NCBI GenBank assembly: GCA_947573605.1
Contig: CANPGM010000006.1
Coordinates: forward strand, 1 to 64,000
Reading direction: 5' to 3'
Length of the DNA: 64,000 nucleotides
Source: an uncultured Roseburia sp.
GTDB taxonomy: Bacteria > Bacillota > Clostridia > Lachnospirales > Lachnospiraceae
Under the pieces are notes generated by a model, which saw only the letters and a list, made by a program, of their open reading frames with translations, had not been told where the DNA came from and searched no databases. Of this stretch, positions 1-8,650 are shown piece after piece (positions within the stretch are counted from its first letter, which is position 1; the number at the start of each line of letters is the position of its first letter). A program made the position numbers and the translations under genes.

Positions 1-61
1 TTTTTTGAATTATATCAGAAACAAACTTCCTAAATTCTTGTGTTGTAACAATATTCTTCAT
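1..61 (-). CDS. Partial hypothetical protein, N-terminus only
   Basis: A minus-strand ATG at 61 opens a frame beginning MKNIVTTQEF that leaves the window after 20 codons. GGAG at 71-74 is spaced well as its ribosome binding site. I recognise no family in so short a piece. A second minus-strand frame overlaps it and ends at 30; it reads LEKIDEILPPVVAELEM and also looks protein-like, so this could be a 32-nt gene overlap or decayed coding DNA. The start is better supported than the function. Confidence 0.35.
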   Translation of the reverse strand, partial: MKNIVTTQEFRKFVSDIIQK

Positions 62-384
62 AGTACATCATCTCCAATTCTGCCACCACCGGTGGCAGAA
101 TTTCATCTATCTTTTCCAAATTAGTAAACCATCATAATCCGCCAACAATGTATTGTAAAATTTCGTATTCCAATAATTCTATTTCAATTGATATTCTAGC
201 CTATAACCCAATTTGCCTACACCAACAATTTCCTAAATATCGTCAAACTATTAAAATCAGTATAACATGCTAACCTATTTCATACAACGCATAATAAACA
301 CTATATTCGACTCTATATACCATAAAATAACATACACTTTATCCCAAAATCCCCCTCATCTCTACCCCGGCAGACTATCCCGCC
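62..384. other. AT-rich non-coding or decayed stretch at the left edge
   Basis: This 320-bp gap is visibly more AT-rich than the genes to its right. No intact gene is seen. On the minus strand several short protein-like strings lie in different frames between about 30 and 250 (for example EIVGVGKLGYRLEYQLK, IELLEYEILQYIVGG and LADYDGLLIWKR), each ended by a stop. That is what a frameshifted or degraded gene would leave. The plus-strand reading frame from 267 to 485 runs antisense into the protease gene and has no ribosome binding site, so I do not call it. Confidence 0.4.
76..102. repeat. Perfect 12-bp inverted repeat with 3-nt spacer
   Basis: AATTCTGCCACC (76-87) and GGTGGCAGAATT (91-102) are exact complements around ACC. 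The dyad sits just upstream of the ribosome binding site of the partial minus-strand gene, a position suited to an operator or a leader hairpin. On the plus strand it is followed by a pyrimidine-rich, T-containing tract, so a weak terminator is also possible. It may equally lie inside decayed coding sequence. Confidence 0.5.
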
Positions 385-405
385 TCAAGTCGGAAGACTT
401 GAGGC
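382..405. repeat. 10-bp inverted repeat over the protease stop codon
   Basis: GCCTCAAGTC (382-391) and GACTTGAGGC (396-405) are exact complements with a GGAA loop. The protease stop codon lies within the left arm. No T-run follows on the minus strand, so it is not a canonical terminator. It could be a chance palindrome in the last codons. Confidence 0.4.
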
Positions 406-2199
406 TACACACAGCGCTCCCCAGCCAAGCTGCGGGTTCGGCCACCGCGCCGTTCTCCCTCCTGCGTTTCCGTTCCCGGTCCTGAGCGCTACCGTATTCC
501 GGTTCGCCCCCTTAAGCAGATATGCTTTCAATTTCTCTCCATAGAGATACGGATCGTTTCCGTTCGTAATTCCCCACTCCATCATCAGCGCCGCGCTTCC
601 GCTCACAAACGGCGTCGCCATTGACGTACCGGTTCTTGACGCATAACCGCCTCCGGGGGCGCAGGAAGTAATATCGACACCCGGAGCTACGAGATCCGGT
701 TTTACCAGATTTGTCTCCCGTGTAAATCCTCGCCCGGAGAAAGCTGCGGGCTGATTGTATCGCGCGTCGTAAGCCCCCACCGTAACCGCCTTTGAAGCCG
801 TAGAAGGAATCGTAAGCGTCGTCGTTTCCACCGGCAGCAAAAACGCCGTTCCCTGATTTAAAACGCCGCCTGCCGGAAGCCACATATCATAAGCGCCCGA
901 TACTATTTTCTGAGGCACCAGTTCTATTCTCCATATGCCGCTGTCGATATAGTTCTCAACAGGAATAAAATCAAAATAGATCTCCTGATACGGGCTGTAG
1001 GGAGACGGCGACCCATAGTAAAACAACAGATTCGTATTTTCCATACGGACTCTCTGTGTTTCCTGAAGCTGTAAAAGAGGCCCGATACGAAAACCGCTTG
1101 GGTGCACAATGGAAACAGCCATTTCGTCCGTATAATCCTTCCAGACCTGCAAATTGAGCGCCGTTTCATACTCACTGACCGACAGCTCGATGCTTTCCGT
1201 CTGATTCGCTCTTACGATTCCCGCCGTATGCAGCGCAGACGCACCCTCGTTTCCGCTCCCAATTACAATTGACGTTTTCCAGTAATTCGACATATCGTTA
1301 ATAAATGTCTCAATGAGAGACGTCCCGGAATGCGAACCGTAATTATTACCAAAACTTAAATTTACCGCAACCGGAAGACCGTATTCTCTTCCCTTTCGGA
1401 TACAGTAATCAAGCGCTGACATCAGTTCCGTCGTCCGCGGAAAAGCATTTTCCTCCGGCGTTCCGAGTTTTACAATAAGAAGACTGCTTTCATACGCCAC
1501 GCCCCGGTATTTTCCGGAGGAAGCTCTGCCATTCCCCGCCGCAATTCCTGCCACATGTGTTCCGTGTCCGGAAATATCCCGGCTGGGACAAATCTCGTAC
1601 CGAAGCTGTTCGGTCGGCTGAGAAAGCGCGCTATTGATTACTTCTGCTGAAAATTCAGCCGGAATCGTCTGATCCCATAAGTCCAAAATCCGTGTGGTGC
1701 CGTCCGCATTCCGAAAATCGGGATGCGAGTAGTCAATCCCCGAATCAATTACCGCAACAATTACGTTCTTTCCCGAAAGATTGCTCCTGGATAAAGCGCC
1801 GGAAGCCGTTCCTCCCGTCTGCAGCGGTGTGATGCAGGAGGCGCTTTTCCCGTTATTTACTGCAAAAAACAGCCGTTTCGGCTTTTCCATGTATTCAATC
1901 CGGGACAAATCCGCAACCGCTTCTACATAGGATGCCGGAATCGTCAAAATAGCGTATTCATTTTGAAGGTTCCGTATCAGAATACGTTCGGCAACCGCCT
2001 CCCCAAGTTCCTCCTGAAAGAGTTCCGCCAATTCTTCTTCCGTGCCGAAAAACTTTACAATGACTTCCCATGTATTTTCTTTTTCATCAAATCCCACTTC
2101 CAAATCCAGTGACTTTAAGCGTTCTTCCTCCGTTGCATCCAACGCCAGATTTAACAGATTTTCTATTTTTTCATTATTCACCGCATTCCTCCGCGCCAT
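385..2199 (-). CDS. S8 family subtilisin-like serine protease (Csp-like architecture)
   Basis: Serine endopeptidase of the subtilisin family, 604 aa. The triad is visible: Asp in VIAVIDSGIDYSHPDF (about residue 152), His in GHGTHVAGIAAGNG (about 212) and Ser in GTSMATPFVSG (about 535). About 190 residues between the His and Ser blocks are rich in beta-strand-like sequence and match the jelly-roll insertion of clostridial Csp-type proteases. No signal peptide is seen, so it may act in the cytosol or spore. The first ~100 residues resemble a prodomain. ATG at 2199 has a distant GAGGG; a GTG at 2181 has GGAGG at 6-nt spacing and gives MNNEKIENLLNL, which may be the real start. The C-terminus has an unusual Gly/Arg-rich stretch before NPQLGWGAL. 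Physiological substrate unknown. Confidence 0.88.
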   Translation of the reverse strand: MARRNAVNNEKIENLLNLALDATEEERLKSLDLEVGFDEKENTWEVIVKFFGTEEELAELFQEELGEAVAERILIRNLQNEYAILTIPASYVEAVADLSRIEYMEKPKRLFFAVNNGKSASCITPLQTGGTASGALSRSNLSGKNVIVAVIDSGIDYSHPDFRNADGTTRILDLWDQTIPAEFSAEVINSALSQPTEQLRYEICPSRDISGHGTHVAGIAAGNGRASSGKYRGVAYESSLLIVKLGTPEENAFPRTTELMSALDYCIRKGREYGLPVAVNLSFGNNYGSHSGTSLIETFINDMSNYWKTSIVIGSGNEGASALHTAGIVRANQTESIELSVSEYETALNLQVWKDYTDEMAVSIVHPSGFRIGPLLQLQETQRVRMENTNLLFYYGSPSPYSPYQEIYFDFIPVENYIDSGIWRIELVPQKIVSGAYDMWLPAGGVLNQGTAFLLPVETTTLTIPSTASKAVTVGAYDARYNQPAAFSGRGFTRETNLVKPDLVAPGVDITSCAPGGGYASRTGTSMATPFVSGSAALMMEWGITNGNDPYLYGEKLKAYLLKGANRNTVALRTGNGNAGGRTARWPNPQLGWGALCVASSLPT

Positions 2200-2294
2200 A
2201 TCAGAAATCGCCCTCTTACACCTGTTTTATTCTTTTTTCATGCAAATGGTGCCAAAGACTACAGAAACAATTGAATTTTCAGGCAATAAAATAA

Positions 2295-2314
2295 GGAAGG
2301 AAACGCTTCCTTCC
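2295..2314 (-). terminator. Rho-independent terminator after the FNT transporter
   Basis: GGAAGGAA (2295-2302) pairs with TTCCTTCC (2307-2314) across a 4-nt loop. On the minus strand it is followed by TTATTTTATT. It lies 11 bases beyond the transporter stop codon. Confidence 0.75.
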
Positions 2315-2325
2315 CTAAAAACAGC

Positions 2326-2937
2326 TTATTTTTTTTCCTGCGCGGCAATCCGTTTCATCCCCCAAAAGACTTTAGACCCGATGCCGTTTCCGACTATCAT
2401 CACAACTATGTATAAACACGACTTTAAACTGTACGCCCCCGCCAGGTGAAAATAAAACATATTGGCAATGGAATGTTCAAAACCGGACAAAATAAAAATC
2501 ATAACCGGAGCTATGATAAATACAATATTTCCTGTTTTGTTATAATTATCGATTGCCAGGTACATCATGGCGCCGCACAAAATGGATAGCAGAAAAATAT
2601 GTAAAACGGAATTGTCAAGCTTTTTCTCTGTCAGCGCCGTACTGTCAATATTTAAGCGCGCCAGATTAGACATCAGCGCCACAAAAAAAGTTCCCGTAAA
2701 ATTCCCCGCTATTACAAGAAACATATCCAATAATTCTCTTGCTTTTGTTACAAAACCGATTTTTCCGGTATATAGATAGAACCCCTGTGTGACAATCGTC
2801 ATTAAGCCAAATGAAAACAACAGGGAACCCGCAATTTTATTTTCTACGGATAAGTAAACAATGCCGCCTATTCCTATCATCAAACCAGCATAAACGGACT
2901 TTATAAAGACGCGTATTTTACTCTTGTAATCTACCAT
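2326..2937 (-). CDS. Formate/nitrite transporter (FNT) family protein
   Basis: Integral membrane channel of the FNT family, which moves small monovalent anions such as formate, nitrite or hydrosulfide across the cytoplasmic membrane. At 203 aa it is somewhat shorter than typical members (250-280). Visible family features are the N-terminal glycine-rich GLMIGIGGIVYLS segment, the SGFEHSIANMFYF motif around residue 150 and a GNGIG near the last helix. About six hydrophobic segments can be drawn. It is monocistronic, with its own promoter upstream and terminator downstream. The ribosome binding site is weak (AGG, 12 nt away). The transported anion cannot be assigned from sequence. Confidence 0.85.
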   Translation of the reverse strand: MVDYKSKIRVFIKSVYAGLMIGIGGIVYLSVENKIAGSLLFSFGLMTIVTQGFYLYTGKIGFVTKARELLDMFLVIAGNFTGTFFVALMSNLARLNIDSTALTEKKLDNSVLHIFLLSILCGAMMYLAIDNYNKTGNIVFIIAPVMIFILSGFEHSIANMFYFHLAGAYSLKSCLYIVVMIVGNGIGSKVFWGMKRIAAQEKK

Positions 2938-2974
2938 TTCTGATAAAGCCTGCCTTTCTCACGCTAATAGTTTT

Positions 2975-3003
2975 ATTATAGAATATTTTTAAAAGAAAGA
3001 CAA
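2975..3003 (-). promoter_or_regulatory. Sigma-A-type promoter of the FNT gene
   Basis: Minus strand: -35 TTGTCT (3003-2998), 17-nt spacer, -10 TATAAT (2980-2975). The start would fall about 30 nt upstream of the transporter ATG. Confidence 0.65.
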
Positions 3004-3103
3004 GACCTTCCTTTTTCACACATTCCCTTATCATTACATATACTACAAAAAACAAATATGTCAGAGTACGTATTTTATTGGGATCTGATATCTGGAGCAA
3101 TCT

Positions 3104-4951
3104 ATGTGCGGAATTGCAGGATTTTGTGATTTAAACCGGAATTTAAAAAAAGAAACACCCTACTGGATAAAAATATTAAAGGAGATGCACAGCCGCCTTT
3201 CACACAGGGGGAACGACAGCTATGGCATCTATTTAAAAGAACAGGCGGGCCTTTCTCATGCGCGCTTAAGCATAAGGGATATTTCCGGAGGAAGCCAGCC
3301 GATGGTAAGAAAGCAAAACGATCGGGAATACGCCATTGCCTATAACGGAGAAATCTACAATACGGATGAGCTGGTCTCGGAGCTTCGTAAAGCAGGTTTT
3401 GAATTTCAGACGACTTCTGACACCGAAGTCATTCTTTACGGCTTTATCCATGACGGTCCGGAGTTTGTAAAAAAATTAAACGGCATTTTTTCCTTTGCCA
3501 TTTGGGACGAAACGGAAAAAACTCTTTTCCTCTACAGAGACCGCGTAGGCGTAAAGCCGTTGTTTTACTCTATAAAAAACAACGCCCTTATTTTTGCCTC
3601 CGAGCCAAAGGCGCTCTTCTGCCATCCCGATCTGACGCCCAAACTTACAATGGACGGCCTGCGTGAAATTCTTGCGGTCGGCCCTGCAAGAACGATGGGA
3701 AACGGCGTTTTTGACGGAGTGAACGAGGTTCTGCCCGGACATTTTATGCGTTTTTCCAAAGACGGCTGTACCGACTATGTCTATTGGGATCTTTACAGCA
3801 GGGAACACACGGATGATTATAAAAAGACGGTAGAAACGGTTTCGTTCCTTCTGCGTGATTCCGTAAAACGACAGATGGTCTCCGACGTCCCCGTCTGTAC
3901 TTTTTTATCGGGCGGAATCGATTCCTCTATTGTAACGGCATTGGCGTGCAGGTATATGCTAGAACACGGAGAAACGCTGAATACTTTTTCTTTTGATTTC
4001 AAAGAAAACGACATCTACTTTCAGTCCAACTCCTTTCAGCCCGAACGCGACCTTCCCTATGTCAACATTATGCGGAAGCACTGCCCGACTAACCATACTT
4101 ATCTCGAATGTGATGAAACACAGTTGTTCGACGCGCTCTTCGATGCCGTAGATGCGAAAGATCTTCCTGGAATGACAGATGTAGATGCTTCTCTTCTCTA
4201 TTTCTGTTCACTGGTAAAACAGCATAATAAGGTAGCGCTGACCGGAGAATGCGCCGACGAAATTTTCGGCGGATATCCGTGGTTTTACCGCCCTGAGCTG
4301 ATGAATCGCGACGGTTTCCCCTGGTCGGCGGATATTTCGGCACGGACGTTGTTTTTATCCGACGAATATGTCAACAAACTGGAGCTTTCCGACTATTCGC
4401 ACGACCGCTACGAAACCTCTCTCTCAAAGGCGCCTGTCTTAGAAGGAGAAAACAAAGAGCAAAAGAAGCGGCGGCAGATCGCTTACTTAAACATTAAATG
4501 GTTTATGCAGACTCTTCTCGACCGGATGGATCGTACGAGTATGTATTCCGGTCTGGAAGCGAGAGTGCCGTTTGCCGACCATCGGATTATAGAATATGTA
4601 TTTAACGTTCCGTGGGAAATGAAATACCAGAACGGCGTAGAAAAAGCGCTTCTGCGTGAAGCGGCGAAGGATTTGCTTCCGAAGGAGCTATTACATCGGA
4701 AAAAGAGCCCCTATCCGAAGACCTATCACCCGGGATACGAAAAGCTTCTGGTTCAAAAAATGACTGAAATTCTAAATAATCCTTCCGCTCCGATTGCGCC
4801 GCTTATCGACCGTGAGAAGACCCTTATGTTTATGAAAGCGCCAAAAGAGTATGGAAGACCCTGGTTCGGCCAGTTAATGGCAGGTCCGCAGCTTATGGCC
4901 TATTTTATTCAGATCAATTACTGGATGGAATCCTACCGCCTCTCTCTGTAG
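3104..4951 (+). CDS. asnB: Asparagine synthase, glutamine-hydrolysing
   Basis: Makes asparagine from aspartate, ATP and glutamine in the cytosol; 615 aa, normal for class B enzymes. The protein begins MCGIAGF, so Cys2 is the glutaminase nucleophile after Met removal. The glutaminase domain covers roughly residues 1-210 (AYNGEIYN and TSDTEVILYGF visible). The synthetase domain follows, with the PPi-loop VCTFLSGGIDSSIVTAL near residue 265 and EARVPFADHRIIEY near 485. Start chosen for Cys2 and for GGAG six nt upstream. It is a single gene on the plus strand, convergent with the PAP2 gene and sharing a terminator with it. Confidence 0.95.
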   Translation: MCGIAGFCDLNRNLKKETPYWIKILKEMHSRLSHRGNDSYGIYLKEQAGLSHARLSIRDISGGSQPMVRKQNDREYAIAYNGEIYNTDELVSELRKAGFEFQTTSDTEVILYGFIHDGPEFVKKLNGIFSFAIWDETEKTLFLYRDRVGVKPLFYSIKNNALIFASEPKALFCHPDLTPKLTMDGLREILAVGPARTMGNGVFDGVNEVLPGHFMRFSKDGCTDYVYWDLYSREHTDDYKKTVETVSFLLRDSVKRQMVSDVPVCTFLSGGIDSSIVTALACRYMLEHGETLNTFSFDFKENDIYFQSNSFQPERDLPYVNIMRKHCPTNHTYLECDETQLFDALFDAVDAKDLPGMTDVDASLLYFCSLVKQHNKVALTGECADEIFGGYPWFYRPELMNRDGFPWSADISARTLFLSDEYVNKLELSDYSHDRYETSLSKAPVLEGENKEQKKRRQIAYLNIKWFMQTLLDRMDRTSMYSGLEARVPFADHRIIEYVFNVPWEMKYQNGVEKALLREAAKDLLPKELLHRKKSPYPKTYHPGYEKLLVQKMTEILNNPSAPIAPLIDREKTLMFMKAPKEYGRPWFGQLMAGPQLMAYFIQINYWMESYRLSL

Positions 4952-4972
4952 ACGCCTTTCGGCAATTGCAGG

Positions 4973-5005
4973 AATACCCTGTCCGTGCAAAACAGACAGG
5001 GTATT
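4973..5005. terminator. Bidirectional terminator between asnB and the PAP2 gene
   Basis: AATACCCTGTC (4973-4983) pairs with GACAGGGTATT (4995-5005) over an 11-nt loop. TTTAGTCTCTTT follows on the plus strand. The two flanking genes converge on it, and it abuts the PAP2 stop codon. Confidence 0.8.
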
Positions 5006-5560
5006 TTAGTCTCTTTCACAGTCTTGCCATCCCGGTAGTTTTTTAGAAACAGAACAGACAAAAAAAGCAATTAGCGTTCCGGATATGATTCCTCCCAATA
5101 CGTCCGAAGGATAATGAACGCCGACATACAGACGTGAAAAAGAAATAACAAACGCAAGTATCAGGGCCGGAATCCCGATTTTTTTCGGACAAGTTAAAAA
5201 TATCGTCACACCTGCCGCAAAAGAACAGCCTGCATGACCGGACGGAAAAGAATAGTCCGCCTGTTTTCCGATCAATGCCGCAAGGCCTTCCACTGCGTCG
5301 TAAGGCCGAATCCGCGCAACAAGATTTTTCAAAATTACGTTGTTAATAAAAAACGTTCCTGCCAAAGCGCCCACGGTCAGTATTCCTGCTCTTCTTGTTT
5401 TCGGTACGCACAACAGCAGCAGAGCCGACGCAATCCAGATAAATCCCGCGTCTCCAAGCATCGTAACAAACCGCATCACAGGCGTTAGGAAATCGTTTCT
5501 TATGTACTCCTGTATCCACAATAAAATATCGCCGTCCAATTGAAGCAATGTCTGAAACAT
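5006..5560 (-). CDS. PAP2-family membrane phosphatase
   Basis: Membrane phosphatase of the PAP2 superfamily (lipid phosphate or undecaprenyl pyrophosphate type), 184 aa. The three-part signature is complete: KNLVARIRPYD (about residue 95), YSFPSGHAGCSF (about 118) and SRLYVGVHYPSD (about 155). About five hydrophobic segments surround these. Its ribosome binding site GGAGGAATAAGGG overlaps the last codons and stop of the upstream small gene, so the two are probably translationally coupled. Undecaprenyl diphosphatase (BcrC-like) activity is a reasonable inference, but substrate is not fixed by the motifs. Confidence 0.88.
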   Translation of the reverse strand: MFQTLLQLDGDILLWIQEYIRNDFLTPVMRFVTMLGDAGFIWIASALLLLCVPKTRRAGILTVGALAGTFFINNVILKNLVARIRPYDAVEGLAALIGKQADYSFPSGHAGCSFAAGVTIFLTCPKKIGIPALILAFVISFSRLYVGVHYPSDVLGGIISGTLIAFFVCSVSKKLPGWQDCERD

Positions 5561-5563
5561 CCC

Positions 5564-5997
5564 TTATTCCTCCAGAGACATATAACTGTTGTAGTATATC
5601 TCTTTTCTTTTTCTGTCAAGTATTTCGGCTATTTTCTGCCTGATTTCATCCAAATGAAGCAGACCGCAGATATAACCGCAGTATCTTGTATCTTTCATCC
5701 CGTCAAATTTCGGAAGATACTGCTCCGCCATAGACGCATACCGGCTTCCTTCATTATCATCCAAATGCTCGATAATAATCGTATCAAAAACGGTACAGTA
5801 CTCCAACATGAAAATCGTCTGTTCAATCTCTCCAAGCCGCTGATAATAGCCGAACAGTAGTTTCGCAATACGAAACGCAATCGGAACATCCAAAAATGTA
5901 CTTCGATTCGGAATCGGAACATCCATAAAACCCTTTAACCGTTTGCGTCGAGCTTCTGATATTGATCCAACAATTCTTTGTAAATCCTGTAATCCAT
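5564..5997 (-). CDS. Hypothetical protein with an apparent frameshift near its start
   Basis: No family recognised. The main open frame (5564 up to 6097, nominal 177 aa) has no good ribosome binding site near its first starts. An ATG at 5997 has a strong GGAGAGG seven nt upstream and begins MDYRIYKELLDQYQKLDA, but runs into a stop after 20 codons. One extra A in the CAAAC run near 5940 would join that start to the main frame as ...KLDAKRLKGFMDVPIPNRS. The downstream part is rich in hydrophobic and charged helices and ends YNSYMSLEE. It sits between spoIIP and the PAP2 gene. The shift is either a sequence error, a recent mutation, or real frameshifting. Confidence 0.6.
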
Positions 5998-6100
5998 CGT
6001 ATTTCCTCTCCGCATTCTTCCGTAAGTTCTTCCCTGATATTACCTGGAAATATGTTTTATTATATTCCTGCATACGAAAGAAATCAAGATTTACCACAGA

Positions 6101-7411
6101 CTAATCGCCGGTAACCACTTTGTTTAAAATATCGGCAAGCGGAATCATAGCGTTTTTCGCTTCCTGCAGCGTATTTGTCTGCGCGCCGACTTCGACTAAA
6201 AGCGATTTCGGACAATAATGCAGATTATACCGGTAGCCTCTTAAATAAATGCCTCTTGTAAATCCCGGATAATATTCCGCAGCCGTAAGCTGCATCTGAA
6301 AAGAAAAGGCCAGGTTGTCGGAAAGATTCGGATTATACAGGTAATCTATCTCCCCGGCACTTGTCGTATAACTCAATCCGTTTACAAACATAATTTTCGC
6401 CATTTCGGTACCGTTTATATTTGTAACCAGTCGTGTATTTTCACCAACCCCGTCTCTGTGTAAATCGATGACAACTTCCACTTCCGGATGCTCCGCCAAA
6501 AGCTGTTCCAATGCCGGCCCCGCTCTTGAATAAGCATGATCTCTGTCTCCAACATCATACTCTCCCGTATGATGAATAACATTCAGCCCGTACTGTTCGG
6601 TCAGAATCTCGGTCAGATAGTCAGCCACGCCTACTACGGACATGGACGGATCTCCGGGTACGGAATCTGCATATCCCTCCTGGGAATGGGAATGATAAAT
6701 TAAAATCTGCGGCGAAGAGGCGTCATGCGTCAGCTTCATACTTTTTGAAAGCATATCATTTGCATTCAGCTTGCTTCCGTTGATAGTCGTTGTGTTGTCC
6801 ACCTGGTAAAAGTTTCTGATCAGATAGTCAAAGTCGGCAAGCTTATCCGGCGAATAAGAAACCGCCTTTTGACCGCCCGAAGCAATTACGGGAATGTTCT
6901 CCGTTACGCTTTCTCCCTCTGCAGAAGTATCGGCGGCCGTTTCCGTACCCGAAGACGGTTCCGGCTCCGTCGGCTGTTCTGACGAAATCGGCATCTCTTC
7001 AACAGGTATTTCCGCTACATCCGTATTCCCGATCAGTTCACCGGTCACCGGATCAATGTAATTTTCATCAGCCGCTTCCAACGCTAAAATCATTTCATAG
7101 GAAAGATCACTTTCTATATCTGTCTGATAATCTTCAATCCCGGATGCCTGCCCAAACAGTGGAAAGATTGTCTGTGCAATTTGTTCAATCAAATCTTCCG
7201 GCTCGCCTGCCTTCTCCTGATAGGACAAACAGGGCATATAAAACCCGGTCACACCACTGCACCACGATTTTTTTATTTCCCGGCACATAATGCGGAAAAT
7301 ACTGACATGATCCATAAAAAAGATCACAATGACAAGCGCTCCAATAAAAAGAAGAAGCCATCCGAAATATTTTTCTTTCCAGTTTTGTTTCCTTCTGATA
7401 AACGAATGCAT
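6101..7411 (-). CDS. spoIIP: Stage II sporulation protein P (cell wall amidase/endopeptidase)
   Basis: SpoIIP works with SpoIID and SpoIIM to digest septal peptidoglycan during engulfment, anchored in the mother-cell membrane. It is 436 aa. A membrane anchor (WLLLFIGALVIVIFFMD) lies near residue 18, followed by an acidic low-complexity linker (about residues 110-170) rich in Glu, Ser and Thr. The catalytic domain occupies the last 220 residues, with ILIYHSHSQEGY, VEVVIDLHRDG and KSLLVEVGAQTNT visible. It follows gpr by 27 bases in the same direction, the usual gpr-spoIIP order. Confidence 0.93.
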   Translation of the reverse strand: MHSFIRRKQNWKEKYFGWLLLFIGALVIVIFFMDHVSIFRIMCREIKKSWCSGVTGFYMPCLSYQEKAGEPEDLIEQIAQTIFPLFGQASGIEDYQTDIESDLSYEMILALEAADENYIDPVTGELIGNTDVAEIPVEEMPISSEQPTEPEPSSGTETAADTSAEGESVTENIPVIASGGQKAVSYSPDKLADFDYLIRNFYQVDNTTTINGSKLNANDMLSKSMKLTHDASSPQILIYHSHSQEGYADSVPGDPSMSVVGVADYLTEILTEQYGLNVIHHTGEYDVGDRDHAYSRAGPALEQLLAEHPEVEVVIDLHRDGVGENTRLVTNINGTEMAKIMFVNGLSYTTSAGEIDYLYNPNLSDNLAFSFQMQLTAAEYYPGFTRGIYLRGYRYNLHYCPKSLLVEVGAQTNTLQEAKNAMIPLADILNKVVTGD

Positions 7412-7438
7412 ATTAAATCATATGTCTCCGTCCGGAGT

Positions 7439-8404
7439 TTATGACTGCGTAACCGCTCTTTCGTCAATAAATGCTATGTTTAATCCTTCCGAAACCGTAA
7501 AGCTTAATCTCTTTACCGATTCGTCAATGTCTTTTGGCGTTACAAACATGGTATTGAGATTCGGGGAAAGCAGCTCGCGTATCAGCTCGTATTTTTCCAT
7601 ATCGTTCAGACACTCCAGTGAATTTCCAAGCGTCTGCAATTCCTTGCTCTGATTCATTGCGGAAATCAGATTAAACATAGTGTCATTTACAATTGTCGCA
7701 GCATCTACAACCGTTGGTATCCCGATTGCAATTACCGGAACGCCAAGACTTTTCTCATTTAGCCCATGTCTGTGATTTCCGACGCCGCTGCCTGGATTAA
7801 TACCCGTGTCCGTCACCTGAATCGTACGGTTTAATCTTCTTGTATTTCGTGCCGCCAATGCGTCAATTGCTATTACAAAATCCGGATTTGTTTCCTTGAC
7901 AACGCCGGAAATAATTTCCATTGTTTCCATTCCGGTCTGCGCCATAACACCCGGTACCAGGCTGCTGACCCGATTGACATGATCTCTCCCGAACGCATAT
8001 TTCCCATATTCATTTACAATATGTCTCGTAATATAAAGATTGTCTACGACACGGGGCCCCAATGCGTCCGGTGTAACCGCACGGTTTCCAAGTCCTACCA
8101 CAAGAACGGAAACATCCTCTTTTTTTGTTGGAAGAAGCTGACGCAGTACTTTTGCTAACTGCACCGAAACTTCTCTGTGATAATCTTCGTCTTCTTCGTC
8201 CATATTTCCGGCCTCAATCGTGATATAGGTTCCCTTTGGCTTTCCCATCGTTTTCGCGCCGTTTTCAGTCTCGATCACAACCGTACTGACTGTCAGGTTT
8301 TTGTGAATCCGCTCTTCCGCAAAGCGGACGCCTTTCAGCTCCACATTGTCCTCCTGCATTTTCTCCTGTGTCTCCAAAGCAAGGTCTGTACGAATCTGGT
8401 ACAT
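7439..8404 (-). CDS. gpr: Germination protease GPR
   Basis: Spore protease of family A25 that degrades small acid-soluble proteins at germination; made in the forespore as a zymogen. It is 321 aa. The start MYQIRTDLALE contains the conserved RTDLA where the propeptide is cut, so the propeptide here is only a few residues. Core motifs include VLVVGLGNRAVTPDALGP and FVIAIDALAARNTRRLN, which hold the conserved aspartates, and NPGSGVGNHR. GAGGAG five nt upstream supports the ATG. First gene of a two-gene spore operon with spoIIP. Confidence 0.95.
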   Translation of the reverse strand: MYQIRTDLALETQEKMQEDNVELKGVRFAEERIHKNLTVSTVVIETENGAKTMGKPKGTYITIEAGNMDEEDEDYHREVSVQLAKVLRQLLPTKKEDVSVLVVGLGNRAVTPDALGPRVVDNLYITRHIVNEYGKYAFGRDHVNRVSSLVPGVMAQTGMETMEIISGVVKETNPDFVIAIDALAARNTRRLNRTIQVTDTGINPGSGVGNHRHGLNEKSLGVPVIAIGIPTVVDAATIVNDTMFNLISAMNQSKELQTLGNSLECLNDMEKYELIRELLSPNLNTMFVTPKDIDESVKRLSFTVSEGLNIAFIDERAVTQS

Positions 8405-8532
8405 AGTTCTCCTCTTTTCTATCTGTTTTTCCTATTATTGTTTCAAAAATTCTCCTGTTTATCCATTTCTTCTTCTGTTTCCGAACAAATTTACACCGTC
8501 AGCCGCTGCAGAATTATTTCATGATTTTTCTA
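8405..8532. other. Divergent intergenic region between gpr and rpsT
   Basis: Pyrimidine-rich on the plus strand. It must hold the gpr promoter on the minus strand. TGGATA and CAATAATA resemble forespore sigma elements but are 19 nt apart, too loose for me to call. Confidence 0.2.
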
Positions 8533-8561
8533 TTGACAAGCTGGAAGAAATCCCCTATACT
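8533..8561 (+). promoter_or_regulatory. Strong sigma-A promoter of rpsT
   Basis: -35 TTGACA (8533-8538), 17-nt spacer, -10 TATACT (8556-8561). This is close to consensus, as expected for a ribosomal protein gene, and leaves an untranslated leader of about 80 nt. Confidence 0.85.
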
Positions 8562-8570
8562 TAAATAGTA

Positions 8571-8610
8571 TGTTTACATTGAACTGTCCGTGTCCGGCTT
8601 TAATGTAACA
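8571..8610 (+). other. Stem-loop in the rpsT leader
   Basis: TGTTTACATT (8571-8580) pairs with AATGTAACA (8602-8610) with one bulge, enclosing a short GC-containing segment. It lies between the promoter and the GGAGG of rpsT. It could be an autoregulatory ribosomal-protein leader; that is inference from position only. Confidence 0.35.
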
Positions 8611-8650
8611 ATCCTAAACAATAACAATCGTAAATCGGAGGTGTACAAGG

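Noticed and set aside
267-485. Plus-strand 72-codon frame at the left edge
   Set aside because: No ribosome binding site, and its second half is antisense to the protease C-terminus.
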